DNA of 43,737 nucleotides, taken from positions 1-43,737 of the forward strand of contig JAAYMN010000082.1 in assembly GCA_012521345.1 (NCBI GenBank), read 5' to 3'. This DNA is from Bacillota bacterium. GTDB taxonomy: Bacteria; Bacillota; Dethiobacteria; Dethiobacterales; Dethiobacteraceae. Made by a program: the position numbers and the translations under genes. This document shows positions 1 through 7,993 of the stretch, piece after piece (within the stretch, counting starts at the first letter, position 1; every line of letters begins with the position of its first letter). Below the pieces are notes generated by a model. The model was given only the letters and a program-made list of their open reading frames with translations, was not told the origin of the DNA and did not search any database.

Positions 1-462
1 CCTGATGATGCCGCCGTGGGTTATCGCCACCGCCACTTCCTCCGCTGCCAGTTCAACAGGCATTCTTTCCAGGAAACGGGAAACACGCTCCGCCAGGGCG
101 GCTGCCGGCTCTCCTCCCGGCGGCGGGGTGTTGACAGGGTCGAGACACCATTTTTCAAAAAGCTCCCTGTCCGCAGGTTCCATGTCTGCATAGCGCAGCC
201 CCTCCCAGCGTCCGAAGGACATCTCCCGCAGTTCCCGGCTGATTTCCACCGGCAGCCTGTAGCGTTCCGCAAGCGGCGCCGCAAACTCCCTGGCCCGCAG
301 AAGCGGCGAGGCAAAAATCCGGTCGGGCTTGTCAGGCAGCCATGCTGCCAGCTGCTGCGCCTGCCGGCGCCCCACTGCGCTTAAATGCACGTCGCTGGTT
401 CCCTGCAGCCGGAATTCCCTATTCCATTCCGTTTCCCCGTGTCTGACCAAAATCAGCCTCAT
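1..462 (-). CDS. cobC: alpha-ribazole phosphatase-type histidine phosphatase (3' end cut by window)
   Basis: Histidine phosphatase (phosphoglycerate mutase-like) family. CobC members remove the phosphate from alpha-ribazole-5'-phosphate or the cobalamin phosphate in the last steps of B12 nucleotide-loop assembly. The protein begins MRLILVRHGETEW, with the catalytic RHG at residues 7-9. It continues through a conserved FGRWEG segment and ends at the window edge just after the second-histidine motif THGG, so only the last few dozen residues should be missing. The ATG is preceded by GGGAGGA at good spacing. It lies 62 bases after the cobS stop. Without that context it could be a generic phosphoglycerate mutase-like phosphatase; its place at the end of a cob operon makes CobC likely. 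Confidence 0.88.
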   Translation of the reverse strand, partial: MRLILVRHGETEWNREFRLQGTSDVHLSAVGRRQAQQLAAWLPDKPDRIFASPLLRAREFAAPLAERYRLPVEISRELREMSFGRWEGLRYADMEPADRELFEKWCLDPVNTPPPGGEPAAALAERVSRFLERMPVELAAEEVAVAITHGGIIR

Positions 463-524
463 TTTCTTCCTCCCAGGTTGCCTGAATAAGCTTTGGCGTA
501 ATACCGGCGCGGATATTGCTCTAC

Positions 525-1268
525 TCAGACAAACAGCAGGGGAGCCAAAAGGAGGGCAGCCAGTTCATGCAGCTCGCAGGCCGCTCCCAGGATATCGCCG
601 GTCACGCCGCCAAAGTTCACCTGAAAAAAGGCGCGCAGCAGCAAAAAAAAGACAGCCAAGGCGGCAGCCGGCAGGAAAACCCGGGCGCCGGCGGCGGCAA
701 ACCCTATCAAAAGGCAAAGCACCAGCGCCAGGATTGCCCGGCCGGCGCCGGTCTGCTCCAGAAAAACTTTTCCCAGGCCTGCATCATCGCGGGCATACCT
801 GCAAGTCCCCATCAGCAGCACCATGGCTGTACGCCCGAAAACGGGAGACAAGAGCAGCAGCACGCCGGCAGCCGGGCGCTCCGCCAGGCCGGCTACGGCC
901 GCCGCTTTCAGCAGCATGGCAAGGACGGCCGCCTGGACGCCAAAAGCGCCCACACGGCTGTCTTTCATGACGGCGAGCCGTCTCTTGCGGTCACCGCGCA
1001 CGCCCAGGCCGTCAAAAGTATCCATCAGGCCGTCCAGGTGCAGGCCGGCGGACAGCAGTTCCCACAGCACCACCGTCAGGGCGGCGGCGACAAAGAGCGG
1101 CCACAGGCGCCGTGCCGCCGTGTAAAAGCCGTAGAGTACAAAGCCCAGGATTGCACCCACCAGCGGGTAATAGACGGTGGAAGCGGCCAGATCCTCCGCC
1201 GTTGCTTCCCCGTCACCGCCAAAAGGCCAGACTGTCAGAAAGCGCAGGGCAAGAAAAAAATGTTTCAT
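525..1268 (-). CDS. cobS: adenosylcobinamide-GDP ribazoletransferase (cobalamin synthase)
   Basis: Integral membrane enzyme that joins adenosylcobinamide-GDP with alpha-ribazole (or its phosphate) to make adenosylcobalamin (phosphate). It is 247 residues, usual for CobS. The N-terminus MKHFFLALRFLTVWP, the acidic cytoplasmic segment and the HLDGLMDTFDGLG motif (residues about 77-89, the metal/substrate-binding aspartates) are typical, and several hydrophobic helices follow. A GTG two codons upstream is possible. I chose the ATG because AAGGA sits 9 bases before it and because it overlaps the cobU stop as ATGA, the usual sign of translational coupling. It takes its substrate from CobU, encoded just upstream. 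Confidence 0.95.
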   Translation of the reverse strand: MKHFFLALRFLTVWPFGGDGEATAEDLAASTVYYPLVGAILGFVLYGFYTAARRLWPLFVAAALTVVLWELLSAGLHLDGLMDTFDGLGVRGDRKRRLAVMKDSRVGAFGVQAAVLAMLLKAAAVAGLAERPAAGVLLLLSPVFGRTAMVLLMGTCRYARDDAGLGKVFLEQTGAGRAILALVLCLLIGFAAAGARVFLPAAALAVFFLLLRAFFQVNFGGVTGDILGAACELHELAALLLAPLLFV

Positions 1269-1855
1269 GCGCACCCGTCCTTCCCTGGCGGCTTGATACG
1301 GAGGGGGTACCCGGCCACCGCCAGCCAGACAGAGTCGGCCGCCCGGGCCACCAGTTGGTTCGCCCGTCCGGCCAGATCCCGGAAAACCCGCCCCAGGGGC
1401 GTGTCGGGCACCACCCCCCAGCCTACTTCATTGGTTACCACGATGGTCCGGTAAGGCTTTGTGCGCACCGTGGCGCAGAAAGCCACAAGTTCCTGATGGA
1501 TCCGCTCTTCAAGCCCATCTATTTCCGCTTCCGCCATTCCTTCCCTGTATTCCGCAAGAAGTTTATTGGTCAGCCACAGTGTCAGGCAGTCCAGGATAAC
1601 CGTAGTCGTCTCCTCCGGCACGCGCTCCAGTGCGGCGCCGAGCTCCAGCGTCTCTTCCACGGTGGACCAGCTCTTCGGCCGGCGCGCCCTGTGCCTCGCC
1701 ACGCGGTGCTCCATTTCTTCGTCAAGCACCGCCGCCGTGGCAATGTAGCAGGCAGGCCCGTCCCCGGCCAGGGCCAGCTCCTCCGCCAGGCGGCTTTTGC
1801 CGCTGCGGGCCCCGCCGGTGATCAGGACCAGTTTTCCCGTTTCATTTTTTATCAC
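1265..1855 (-). CDS. cobU: bifunctional adenosylcobinamide kinase / adenosylcobinamide-phosphate guanylyltransferase
   Basis: CobU phosphorylates adenosylcobinamide and then transfers GMP from GTP, making adenosylcobinamide-GDP for CobS. The P-loop GGARSGKS is at residues 14-21. The RHRARRP segment at 54-60 carries the histidine equivalent to the guanylated His of Salmonella CobU. Further family blocks are DCLTLWLTN and VTNEVGWG followed by a conserved FRDLAGRANQ. The open frame extends far upstream, but AGGAGGT lies 9 bases before a GTG at 1855, giving 196 residues, the normal length. The stop overlaps the cobS start by 4 bases. Confidence 0.95.
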   Translation of the reverse strand: MIKNETGKLVLITGGARSGKSRLAEELALAGDGPACYIATAAVLDEEMEHRVARHRARRPKSWSTVEETLELGAALERVPEETTTVILDCLTLWLTNKLLAEYREGMAEAEIDGLEERIHQELVAFCATVRTKPYRTIVVTNEVGWGVVPDTPLGRVFRDLAGRANQLVARAADSVWLAVAGYPLRIKPPGKDGCA

Positions 1856-1934
1856 AGAGGTACGACCTCCTTCTGTCAGGAAATTCGCTGCCCTTCTCCC
1901 TTTATCCTGCCTTTTTTGTCGAGAGCCGGGGGAA

Positions 1935-2744
1935 CTACTTTCCGCGCAGCATTTCCTGCAGCAAACCAATGTCAAGGTATTGTGCCAAAAGTGCGGCCAG
2001 GCGCCGGTAATATTCTTCCCTTGCGCTGCGCCCGGGCAAGGCGCCGTCCGCTTTTGGCAGGTCAAGGCCGTGCACATACGGGAGCACGCCCAGAACAGTC
2101 TTCCCCGTTATTTGCGAAAGCAGTGCAAGGCCCGGCTGCAAAAGCTTCATGTCACCGCGGAAACGGTTAATCACAAGACCGCGGACACGTTCCCTGTCCT
2201 GCACCGGAAGCAGCTCCAGCGTCCCGGCCACGGAGGCGTACACACCGCCCCTGTCAATGCCGGCCACCAGCACCACCGGGGCTTTGACGGCGGCCGCCAG
2301 GCCCAGATTGGCAAAACCGGCGCCGAAGCGGTAAGTATCCGTAGGATTGCCATAGCCGCCTGTCACAATTACATCATATTCTGCCTGCAGTTCTTCCATT
2401 GCCGAAAGCATTGCAGCAAAAGCCGCCTCTGCCAGGGCGGCCTCACTCCCGGCTGGAAGCTTTGTGCCGCCGCTGCCTGTGAGAACGGGAATGCCGTCTT
2501 CTTCTCGGACAAGAAGCGGGTTCATGGCCGCCAGGGGACTTGTCCGCGCCGCCTCCGCCGCCAGGACCACATCCCGGTCCAAAAGCAGCCCTTCCGGCAG
2601 CAGGACAGCCCGCTCAGCCCGGCCCAGCCCGGTAAAGGGCGCCGCCCGCAGGCCCAGGTCGGCCAAAAAGCGGCAGAGAGCGGTGCAGAAAAAACTCTTG
2701 CCCGCACCGGCCGTCGTTCCCACAACCATGATTACTTGCGCCAT
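1935..2744 (-). CDS. half-length CobQ-like P-loop ATPase without amidotransferase domain
   Basis: This 269-residue protein aligns by eye with residues 1-250 of the complete CobQ encoded immediately upstream. The P-loop GTTAGAGKS is at residues 9-17. The block AGIDRGGVYASVAGTLELLP corresponds to CobQ GDMERGGALAACAGTVSLLP, and both continue with a VLGV(L/I)P segment. The C-terminal class I glutaminase domain is absent. The CobQ motif EGAGSPAE is replaced by GGYGNPTD (129-136), so the conserved Glu is Gly. The ATG is preceded by GGAG and overlaps the end of cobQ by 13 bases, so the two are coupled. The family is dethiobiotin-synthetase-like. I do not know its reaction: a partner subunit of CobQ, a ligase using ammonia, or a regulatory NTPase are all possible. 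It is not a simple truncation, because its own residues have diverged throughout. Confidence 0.8.
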   Translation of the reverse strand: MAQVIMVVGTTAGAGKSFFCTALCRFLADLGLRAAPFTGLGRAERAVLLPEGLLLDRDVVLAAEAARTSPLAAMNPLLVREEDGIPVLTGSGGTKLPAGSEAALAEAAFAAMLSAMEELQAEYDVIVTGGYGNPTDTYRFGAGFANLGLAAAVKAPVVLVAGIDRGGVYASVAGTLELLPVQDRERVRGLVINRFRGDMKLLQPGLALLSQITGKTVLGVLPYVHGLDLPKADGALPGRSAREEYYRRLAALLAQYLDIGLLQEMLRGK

Positions 2745-4285
2745 GCTTTCCGCTCCTTCCGCGGCCCGTCCAGACCCAGGAGGTCATAAATGGCCTGCAG
2801 ATCCAGGGCAGCCTCCACCGCATCCGCCAGGCAATCAAACCGCCTGCTGCGCTCCGCCTCAGCCGCTTCCCCCAGCGGCTGCCAGCCGCGGCGGCGTCGC
2901 AGCATGTTCAGCCAGGCGCGGCGGAAAGCGGGGCTGTCAAAAAACCCGTGAAGATAGGTGCCCCAGATGAGGCCGCCCGCAGCCACTGCTCCGTCCTCCC
3001 TGCCGTCCTGCAGGAGAAAAGCGGGCCGGCAGCCTGCCTTTCGCTCGCTCTGTCCCCTGTGGATTTCATAGCCCCTTACTTTAACATTTGGGGCAAAGGG
3101 CAGCCTGCTTTCCGCCACCGTCCTGCCAACTTTTTTCTCCGGCAAAAAATGTGTCCGTACAGGCAGGAGTCCCAGTCCGCGCAGTTCGGCCCCTCTACCG
3201 CCCAGTTCTCTGCCCTCCGGGTCGGAAAGCATTTCGCCCAAAATTTGAAAGCCGCCGCAGATGCCCGCAATGGGGACACCGGCGGCGGCCAGCCGCCGGA
3301 TCATGCTGTCCAGACCCAGCTTCTGCAGAAACAGCAGGTCATACATGCTGTTTCTCGTCCCAGGCAGGATGACGGCGTCCGCCGCAGCCACATCCTCCGC
3401 CGCCGTGCTGAAAAGCAAAGCCACGTCCTTTTCCGCCTGCAGCGGATCAAAGTCAGTAAAGTTGGAGATATGGGGCAAGCGCAGCACGCAGATCTGCAGC
3501 TTGCCGTCCGCCGCTGCAGCCCTGGGCGTACTTTCCAGAACCGCACCGTCCTCCTCCGCCACGCCCGTTGCCGAAAGATGCGGGATAACGCCCAGGACGG
3601 GCAGGCCGGTGTGTGCTTCCAGGGCTGCCACAGCCGGCTGCAGGCGGGCGGGGTCGCCGCCAAATTTATTCAGAATAAAGCCGGCCACACGCACCCTGTC
3701 CTCCACCGGCAAAAGACTCACCGTGCCGGCGCAGGCAGCCAGCGCCCCGCCCCGCTCCATGTCTCCGACAAGCAGGACAGGCGCCTCCGCCAGGGCGGCC
3801 GTTTTCATATTGGCCACATCCCGCTCCATCAGGTTTAGCTCCGCCGGGCTGCCCGCCCCTTCCAGCACCAGGATTTCATATTCCCGGCGCAAAAGCGCAA
3901 GCGACTCACCAATGACCTGCAGCATGTAGGCAGTTTCGTCCGGCGCATCTGGGGCATAACCCCGCTCCGCAAATACACGCCCGCGGACAATGATATGGGA
4001 CTTCCCGGGGGCGCTGGGCTTGATCAGGATGGGGTTCATATGGACAGTGGCTTCAATCCCGCAGGCTTCCGCCTGTTCTCCCTGGGCGCGGCCGATTTCA
4101 CCGCCGTCGGCGGTCACATAAGAGTTAAGGGCCATATTCCAGCCTTTAAACGGTGCCACGCTGTAGCCGTGACGGGCAAAAATACGGCAGAGCGCGGCGG
4201 CCAGCGTACTTTTCCCTACATGGGAAGCAGTCCCCTGGACCATGATGGCAGCCGCCCGCCTACTGCCTGTATTTATGGCGTTCAT
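2732..4285 (-). CDS. cobQ: cobyric acid synthase (glutamine-hydrolysing)
   Basis: CobQ/CbiP amidates four carboxyl groups of adenosylcobyrinic acid a,c-diamide using glutamine and ATP. It is 517 residues, full length. The N-terminal ATPase domain has the P-loop GTASHVGKS (18-26), the APFKGWNMALNS substrate block and EGAGSPAE (142-149). The C-terminal glutaminase domain (about 265-500) has the nucleophile Cys343 in GICGGFQILG and the catalytic-histidine block GTYLHGFF. AGGAGG precedes the ATG. It follows the ABC ATPase gene by about 60 bases and overlaps the half-CobQ paralogue downstream. It is presumably under the cobalamin riboswitch at the head of the operon. Confidence 0.96.
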   Translation of the reverse strand: MNAINTGSRRAAAIMVQGTASHVGKSTLAAALCRIFARHGYSVAPFKGWNMALNSYVTADGGEIGRAQGEQAEACGIEATVHMNPILIKPSAPGKSHIIVRGRVFAERGYAPDAPDETAYMLQVIGESLALLRREYEILVLEGAGSPAELNLMERDVANMKTAALAEAPVLLVGDMERGGALAACAGTVSLLPVEDRVRVAGFILNKFGGDPARLQPAVAALEAHTGLPVLGVIPHLSATGVAEEDGAVLESTPRAAAADGKLQICVLRLPHISNFTDFDPLQAEKDVALLFSTAAEDVAAADAVILPGTRNSMYDLLFLQKLGLDSMIRRLAAAGVPIAGICGGFQILGEMLSDPEGRELGGRGAELRGLGLLPVRTHFLPEKKVGRTVAESRLPFAPNVKVRGYEIHRGQSERKAGCRPAFLLQDGREDGAVAAGGLIWGTYLHGFFDSPAFRRAWLNMLRRRRGWQPLGEAAEAERSRRFDCLADAVEAALDLQAIYDLLGLDGPRKERKAWRK

Positions 4286-4343
4286 ATTTGCCTCCTTCTG
4301 GCAAAACTGTGCCAGCAGTTTTCTCCGTTAAAGAATCCCCGGA

Positions 4344-5642
4344 TCATTTTTCCCTCCGCCCCGCTTCATCCACAGGGTGATTGAAGTGGTTGTCCAGCAC
4401 CTCCTGGAGGGCACGGTAGAGTCCCGCTTTTTCCTTAACGACAACGCCCCTGGCCTTGACCGCATTCAGGAGCCTCGCGCCTTCACCGCCGGTGAAGTCG
4501 CGTTCCGCTTCTCCCCTCTCTTCCAGGACAAACACCGGTTTTCCCCTTTCCGCCGCCGCCAGGGCGGCCTTTATGTTCAGCAGGTTGCCATGACCGAGGG
4601 GGATTTCCGCCAAAACCACCGCCCCGGCCTGCTCAAGCATGGCCAGGTGTTCCCTGTGGCGCTCCTCCGAGATGCCTGAAAAAGGTGCCTCCGCAACAAC
4701 AGGCACCGCCAGCGCCCTGGCCGCTTCCCAGTCGCTGTCCCCCACATTCAGGACTCCCGTCGTTACAGTATACCCGGCTTCCGTCAAATCACGCAGCAAC
4801 TCGCCGCCGCTCCCGCCGCCGGCAATAATATGGACAGGCGGCGCTTTTTTCCGCTGCCGGCGGCGCGACCCCGGCAGCAGGGAAATCTGTGGCGTGCCGA
4901 ACACCGGATGTGGCGTCACCAGCACACGGATGCCGTAGACTTCCTCCAGATTTTCGGGCGTCAGGACACGGGAGGGATGGCCGCTGGCATGGATGCGGCC
5001 TTTGTGCACCAAAACCAGTTCCTGGCAGTAATAGGCGGCCAGGTTTAAATCGTGCAGCACGGCCACCACCGTCAGCCCCTCCGAGAGGCAGAGGTGTTTA
5101 AGTAAATCAAGGATCTCCTGCTGGTAGCCAATGTCCAGGTGCGCCGTTGGCTCATCCAAAAGGAGCACTTTCGGCTGCTGGGCCAAAGCCCTGGCAATCA
5201 TTACCCTCTGTCTTTCGCCGCCGCTCAATTCCGTAATCAGGCGCTCGCGCAAATGGCTGCAGCCGGTCACGGCCAGGGCATGGTGCACAATTTCATAGTC
5301 GGCAAGAGTCTCGGACTGGAAACGGCCAAGATAGGGCGCGCGTCCCATCAGCACCACGTCTTCCACCGTAAACTGGTAGGAAGCCGCAGCATCCTGAGCC
5401 ACAACCGCCATGCTGCGCGCCAGGGCTTTGCGGTCAAAGGCGGTAAGCGGCTGCCCGCCCAGCAGAATACAGCCTCCCTGCGGCAAAAGCAGCCGGGAAA
5501 GCAGTTTCAGCAGGGTCGTTTTGCCGCCGCCGTTGGGACCGATAATACCAAGGAAACTGCCTTGCGGGACATAAAACGTAGTCCCCCTGAGCACGGCGTG
5601 TTCCCCGTAGGCAAAGGTCACATCCTGTATTTTCAGGTCCAT
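4344..5642 (-). CDS. btuD: cobalamin/corrinoid ABC transporter ATPase with an extra C-terminal domain
   Basis: Cytoplasmic ATPase of a FecCD-type importer. Walker A GPNGGGKT is at residues 35-42, the signature LSGGE at 139-143, Walker B LLLDEP at 160-165 and the switch histidine at 197. The normal ATPase ends near residue 258. The remaining roughly 170 residues form a separate domain. It starts after a basic linker with IIAGGGSGGELLRDL, has alternating beta/alpha-like segments such as VLNVGDSDWEAARAL, and ends in a charged tail. I cannot name this domain; it may bind a corrinoid or a nucleotide. The ATG at 5642 is preferred to a TTG one codon earlier. It starts 6 bases after the btuC stop. 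Heme or siderophore uptake is the alternative, but the B12 riboswitch and cob genes argue for corrinoids. Confidence 0.9.
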   Translation of the reverse strand: MDLKIQDVTFAYGEHAVLRGTTFYVPQGSFLGIIGPNGGGKTTLLKLLSRLLLPQGGCILLGGQPLTAFDRKALARSMAVVAQDAAASYQFTVEDVVLMGRAPYLGRFQSETLADYEIVHHALAVTGCSHLRERLITELSGGERQRVMIARALAQQPKVLLLDEPTAHLDIGYQQEILDLLKHLCLSEGLTVVAVLHDLNLAAYYCQELVLVHKGRIHASGHPSRVLTPENLEEVYGIRVLVTPHPVFGTPQISLLPGSRRRQRKKAPPVHIIAGGGSGGELLRDLTEAGYTVTTGVLNVGDSDWEAARALAVPVVAEAPFSGISEERHREHLAMLEQAGAVVLAEIPLGHGNLLNIKAALAAAERGKPVFVLEERGEAERDFTGGEGARLLNAVKARGVVVKEKAGLYRALQEVLDNHFNHPVDEAGRREK

Positions 5643-5648
5643 CAATCT

Positions 5649-6701
5649 TCACAGCCTTATTTCACTTTTCTTTTTCCGCAAGAGGTAAATAAAGAAAGGC
5701 GCGCCGACAAAGGCGGTGATAATGCCCACCGGAATCTCCTGCGGTGCCAGTGCTGTCCGCGCCACCACATCTGCCCACACCAAAAAAGCGGCTCCCACCA
5801 GGGCCGAAGCCGGCAGGAGGATCCTGTGGTCCGGGCCGGAAACAATTCTCACCGCATGGGGGATTATCAGCCCCACAAAGCCGATCATCCCGCTGACGGA
5901 CACGGCCGCCGCCGTGACCAGGGAAGACGTGACAAGCAGGATTTTTTTCGTTTTTTCCACGTTGACGCCCAGGCTCATGGCCGCTTCCTCTCCCATCAAA
6001 AGCACATTCAGGTCCCGGGCATAGGAAATTAGGATCAGAAAGCCGGCTGCCAGGTAGGGCAGCACAAACCAGATTTCCGGCCAGGAACGCAGCAAAAGCC
6101 CGCCGGAAAGCCAGAAGAAGATCCCCTGCATGTTTTCCCCTGCCAGCACCATCAGGAGGGAGATAACGGCGGAAAGAAAACTGGACACGACAACGCCGGC
6201 CAGAAGCAGCGTCACCACAGGCACCTGCCCCCCGATTTTAGCCAGATTGTAGACAAAAAAGAGGGCTACAAAGGCGCCTGCAAAGGCAAAAAGCGGCACC
6301 ATCTGGGGGAATGACAGGCCGAAAAACTGCCGCAGGAAAATGGCCAGTGTTGCGCCGGTGGCCGCACCGCTGGAAACGCCGATGGTAAAGGGGTCGGCCA
6401 GGGGATTGCGCAAAAGTCCCTGGAAACTGACGCCCGCGAGTGCCAGAGCCGCCCCCACCAGCGCCCCCAAAAGCACTCGGGGCAGGCGCAGCTGCCAGAT
6501 GATTGAGACGGTATTGGCAGCTATGCCTTCCAGGTCGAAAAATCCCGTCAGTTGTGCCGCAATAACCCGCAGTGTCACCCCGGGGGGAATGGCCACTGCC
6601 CCGATGGCAGTGGCCATGATGACACTGGCTGCCAGAACGGCCAGCAGCACCAGGACGGTCAGGAAACGCCGCTTACTTTTCATGGCCGGAAAAGATGCCA
6701 T
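5649..6701 (-). CDS. btuC: FecCD-family ABC permease for cobalamin/corrinoid import
   Basis: Polytopic membrane subunit of the importer, 350 residues, usual for BtuC/FecD. Family blocks include LRLPRVLLGALVGAALA, the loop GVSFQGLLRNPLADPF, GVSSGAATGA and the C-terminal FVGLIIPHAVR with later GTGG-like helices. The frame is open further upstream, but GGAAGA precedes the ATG at 6701 by 6 bases. A later ATG (MKSKRR) has no ribosome-binding site. It overlaps the btuF end by 29 bases, so the two are translationally linked. Confidence 0.92.
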   Translation of the reverse strand: MASFPAMKSKRRFLTVLVLLAVLAASVIMATAIGAVAIPPGVTLRVIAAQLTGFFDLEGIAANTVSIIWQLRLPRVLLGALVGAALALAGVSFQGLLRNPLADPFTIGVSSGAATGATLAIFLRQFFGLSFPQMVPLFAFAGAFVALFFVYNLAKIGGQVPVVTLLLAGVVVSSFLSAVISLLMVLAGENMQGIFFWLSGGLLLRSWPEIWFVLPYLAAGFLILISYARDLNVLLMGEEAAMSLGVNVEKTKKILLVTSSLVTAAAVSVSGMIGFVGLIIPHAVRIVSGPDHRILLPASALVGAAFLVWADVVARTALAPQEIPVGIITAFVGAPFFIYLLRKKKSEIRL

Positions 6702-7650
6702 AAAGTTCTTCCAACCCCTGCACAAACCGCGGGCCCGGCCTGGAGACAGGATCCGAGGACACATCGTACACCCGGCCGTTTTTCACGGCGGAAAGACTCT
6801 GCCAGCCTGCCTTGGCCATGACCTGGTCCCGCATGGGGTATGTGCAGATGAAAACATCGGGATCAATGGTCAGCAGGACTTCCTCGGAAAGCTGGAAGTA
6901 GCCGCTGCCCTGCTCGGCCGCCACGTTGACGCCACCCGCCGCCGCAATCATCTCAGACAGGTACTCTCCGTCCCCCACAGTCCAAAGCGACTCCGGGTCA
7001 AGCAGGACAAAAACCCTTGGCCGCTCCGCTTCCGGAATGGCCGCCGCTTTTGCTTCCAGCTCCGCCCTCTCCGCCGAGAGTTTTGCCGCCAGGGCTTCTC
7101 CTTCCGCCTTGCAGTCCAAAAGCGTACCTACTTTAATGATGGCCTCGCCAATTTCATCCAGCGACTGCGGGTCCACCACAACATAAGGAATCTTGTTGTC
7201 ATCAAGAAAGGAGAGCGACTGTTGCAGCGTTTCGCTGCGCCCTGTCAGCACCAGGTCCGGCTCCAGCGACAGGATTAGTTCTATGTTCAGGTCATATAAA
7301 TTCCCGATTTTTTCAATCTCCAGGGCTTCCTCCGGGTAATTGCAGAAAGTAGTGACGCCTACCAGCCTCTCGCCCGCACCCACGGCAAAAATTGTTTCTG
7401 TCAGGCTGGGCAGGAGGGAAACAAGCCGTTCAGGCTTTCTCTCAAGGGTCACAGTCCGCCCCAAGTCGTCTGTAAACTGCAGCGGGTATGCCGCGGCCTC
7501 GTTGTCCGTGCCGCCGTTATTCCCCCCGTTGTTGTTGCTGCCGATACTGTTGGCGTTGTTGTCGTTTCCCGCCTCACGGTTCCGGCTGCAGCCGGCAAAC
7601 ACTGCCACAAGCAAAACACATACCATAAGCCAGATAATTTTTTTGCTCAT
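6673..7650 (-). CDS. btuF: cobalamin/corrinoid-binding lipoprotein of ABC importer
   Basis: Extracytoplasmic solute-binding lipoprotein of the BtuF/FhuD type (class III). A basic n-region and hydrophobic stretch lead to the lipobox FAGC with Cys21. An Asn/Gly-rich low-complexity linker follows (about 24-45), acting as a spacer from the membrane. The binding fold starts at PLQFTDDLGRTVTL and has the usual VSLLPSLTETIFAVGAG and EPDLVLT segments. The open frame continues upstream into the riboswitch, but GGGAGG lies before the ATG at 7650, giving 325 residues. As first gene after the cobalamin riboswitch it most likely binds cobalamin or cobinamide. Confidence 0.92.
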   Translation of the reverse strand: MSKKIIWLMVCVLLVAVFAGCSRNREAGNDNNANSIGSNNNGGNNGGTDNEAAAYPLQFTDDLGRTVTLERKPERLVSLLPSLTETIFAVGAGERLVGVTTFCNYPEEALEIEKIGNLYDLNIELILSLEPDLVLTGRSETLQQSLSFLDDNKIPYVVVDPQSLDEIGEAIIKVGTLLDCKAEGEALAAKLSAERAELEAKAAAIPEAERPRVFVLLDPESLWTVGDGEYLSEMIAAAGGVNVAAEQGSGYFQLSEEVLLTIDPDVFICTYPMRDQVMAKAGWQSLSAVKNGRVYDVSSDPVSRPGPRFVQGLEELYGIFSGHEK

Positions 7651-7675
7651 TTTTTTTCCTCCCTTTGCTGCAAAT

Positions 7676-7702
7676 AAAAAATCCCGGCACTCACGGCCGG
7701 GA
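7676..7702 (-). terminator. intrinsic terminator in the btuF leader
   Basis: On the minus strand TCCCGGC and GCCGGGA form a perfect 7-bp stem with a 7-base loop, followed directly by six T. It lies between the cobalamin riboswitch and the btuF ribosome-binding site, so it is the likely expression platform: cobalamin binding would favour this terminator. A competing CCTTG/CAAGG pairing between aptamer and terminator is possible but not proven. Confidence 0.85.
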
Positions 7703-7750
7703 ATGGCACAAAAAAACCACGTTTCCCTTGACCCGAGGGCACGTCCTGGC

Positions 7751-7901
7751 AAGGAGAACAGGCAGGTTTCCTGGCTCCCGGTCATCATTTCGCGGCGCCT
7801 TCCCAGGGTTTGCACCCAAGTGGCGTCATGCCGCAAAACTCACGGATACAGTGGCGGGACCGCTCAGGCCTTGCACCTGATTCCCTTTATCCTGTTTCCT
7901 T
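7751..7901 (-). ncRNA. cobalamin riboswitch (B12 element)
   Basis: On the minus strand the conserved B12-riboswitch blocks appear in order. First comes AATCAGGTGCAA, then GAGCGGTCCCGCCACTGTA, then GGGTGCAAACCC, and finally the B12-box GCCAGGAAACCTGCC. The ends AAGGAAACAGG and CCTGTTCTCCTT can pair as P1. It sits downstream of a sigma-A-like promoter and upstream of an intrinsic terminator and btuF. This is the expected arrangement for transcriptional repression of B12 uptake and synthesis by adenosylcobalamin. Confidence 0.97.
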
Positions 7902-7921
7902 TAGCTTTAAGATTTGTTCCC

Positions 7922-7950
7922 ATTTTACCAGAAACTCCCCTCCATTGCAA
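7922..7950 (-). promoter_or_regulatory. sigma-A-type promoter of the B12 operon
   Basis: On the minus strand TTGCAA is followed after exactly 17 bases by TAAAAT (4/6 and 5/6 matches to TTGACA and TATAAT). The predicted start would fall about 15 bases before the first base of the riboswitch P1 stem, which is the right geometry. Confidence 0.7.
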
Positions 7951-7993
7951 GAGGGGGGAGGCAGGACCTTCCTGAATTCTCTTTTTCCGCTTT

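Noticed and set aside
329-2170. Long plus-strand open frames opposite cobS and cobU
   Set aside because: They are complementary shadows of well-recognised minus-strand genes, rich in Arg, Pro and Gln, with no family features.
7935-7957. Hairpin CCCCTC/GAGGGG after rluB as terminator
   Set aside because: The tail is AGTTTC, not a T run, and it overlaps the -35 of the B12-operon promoter.
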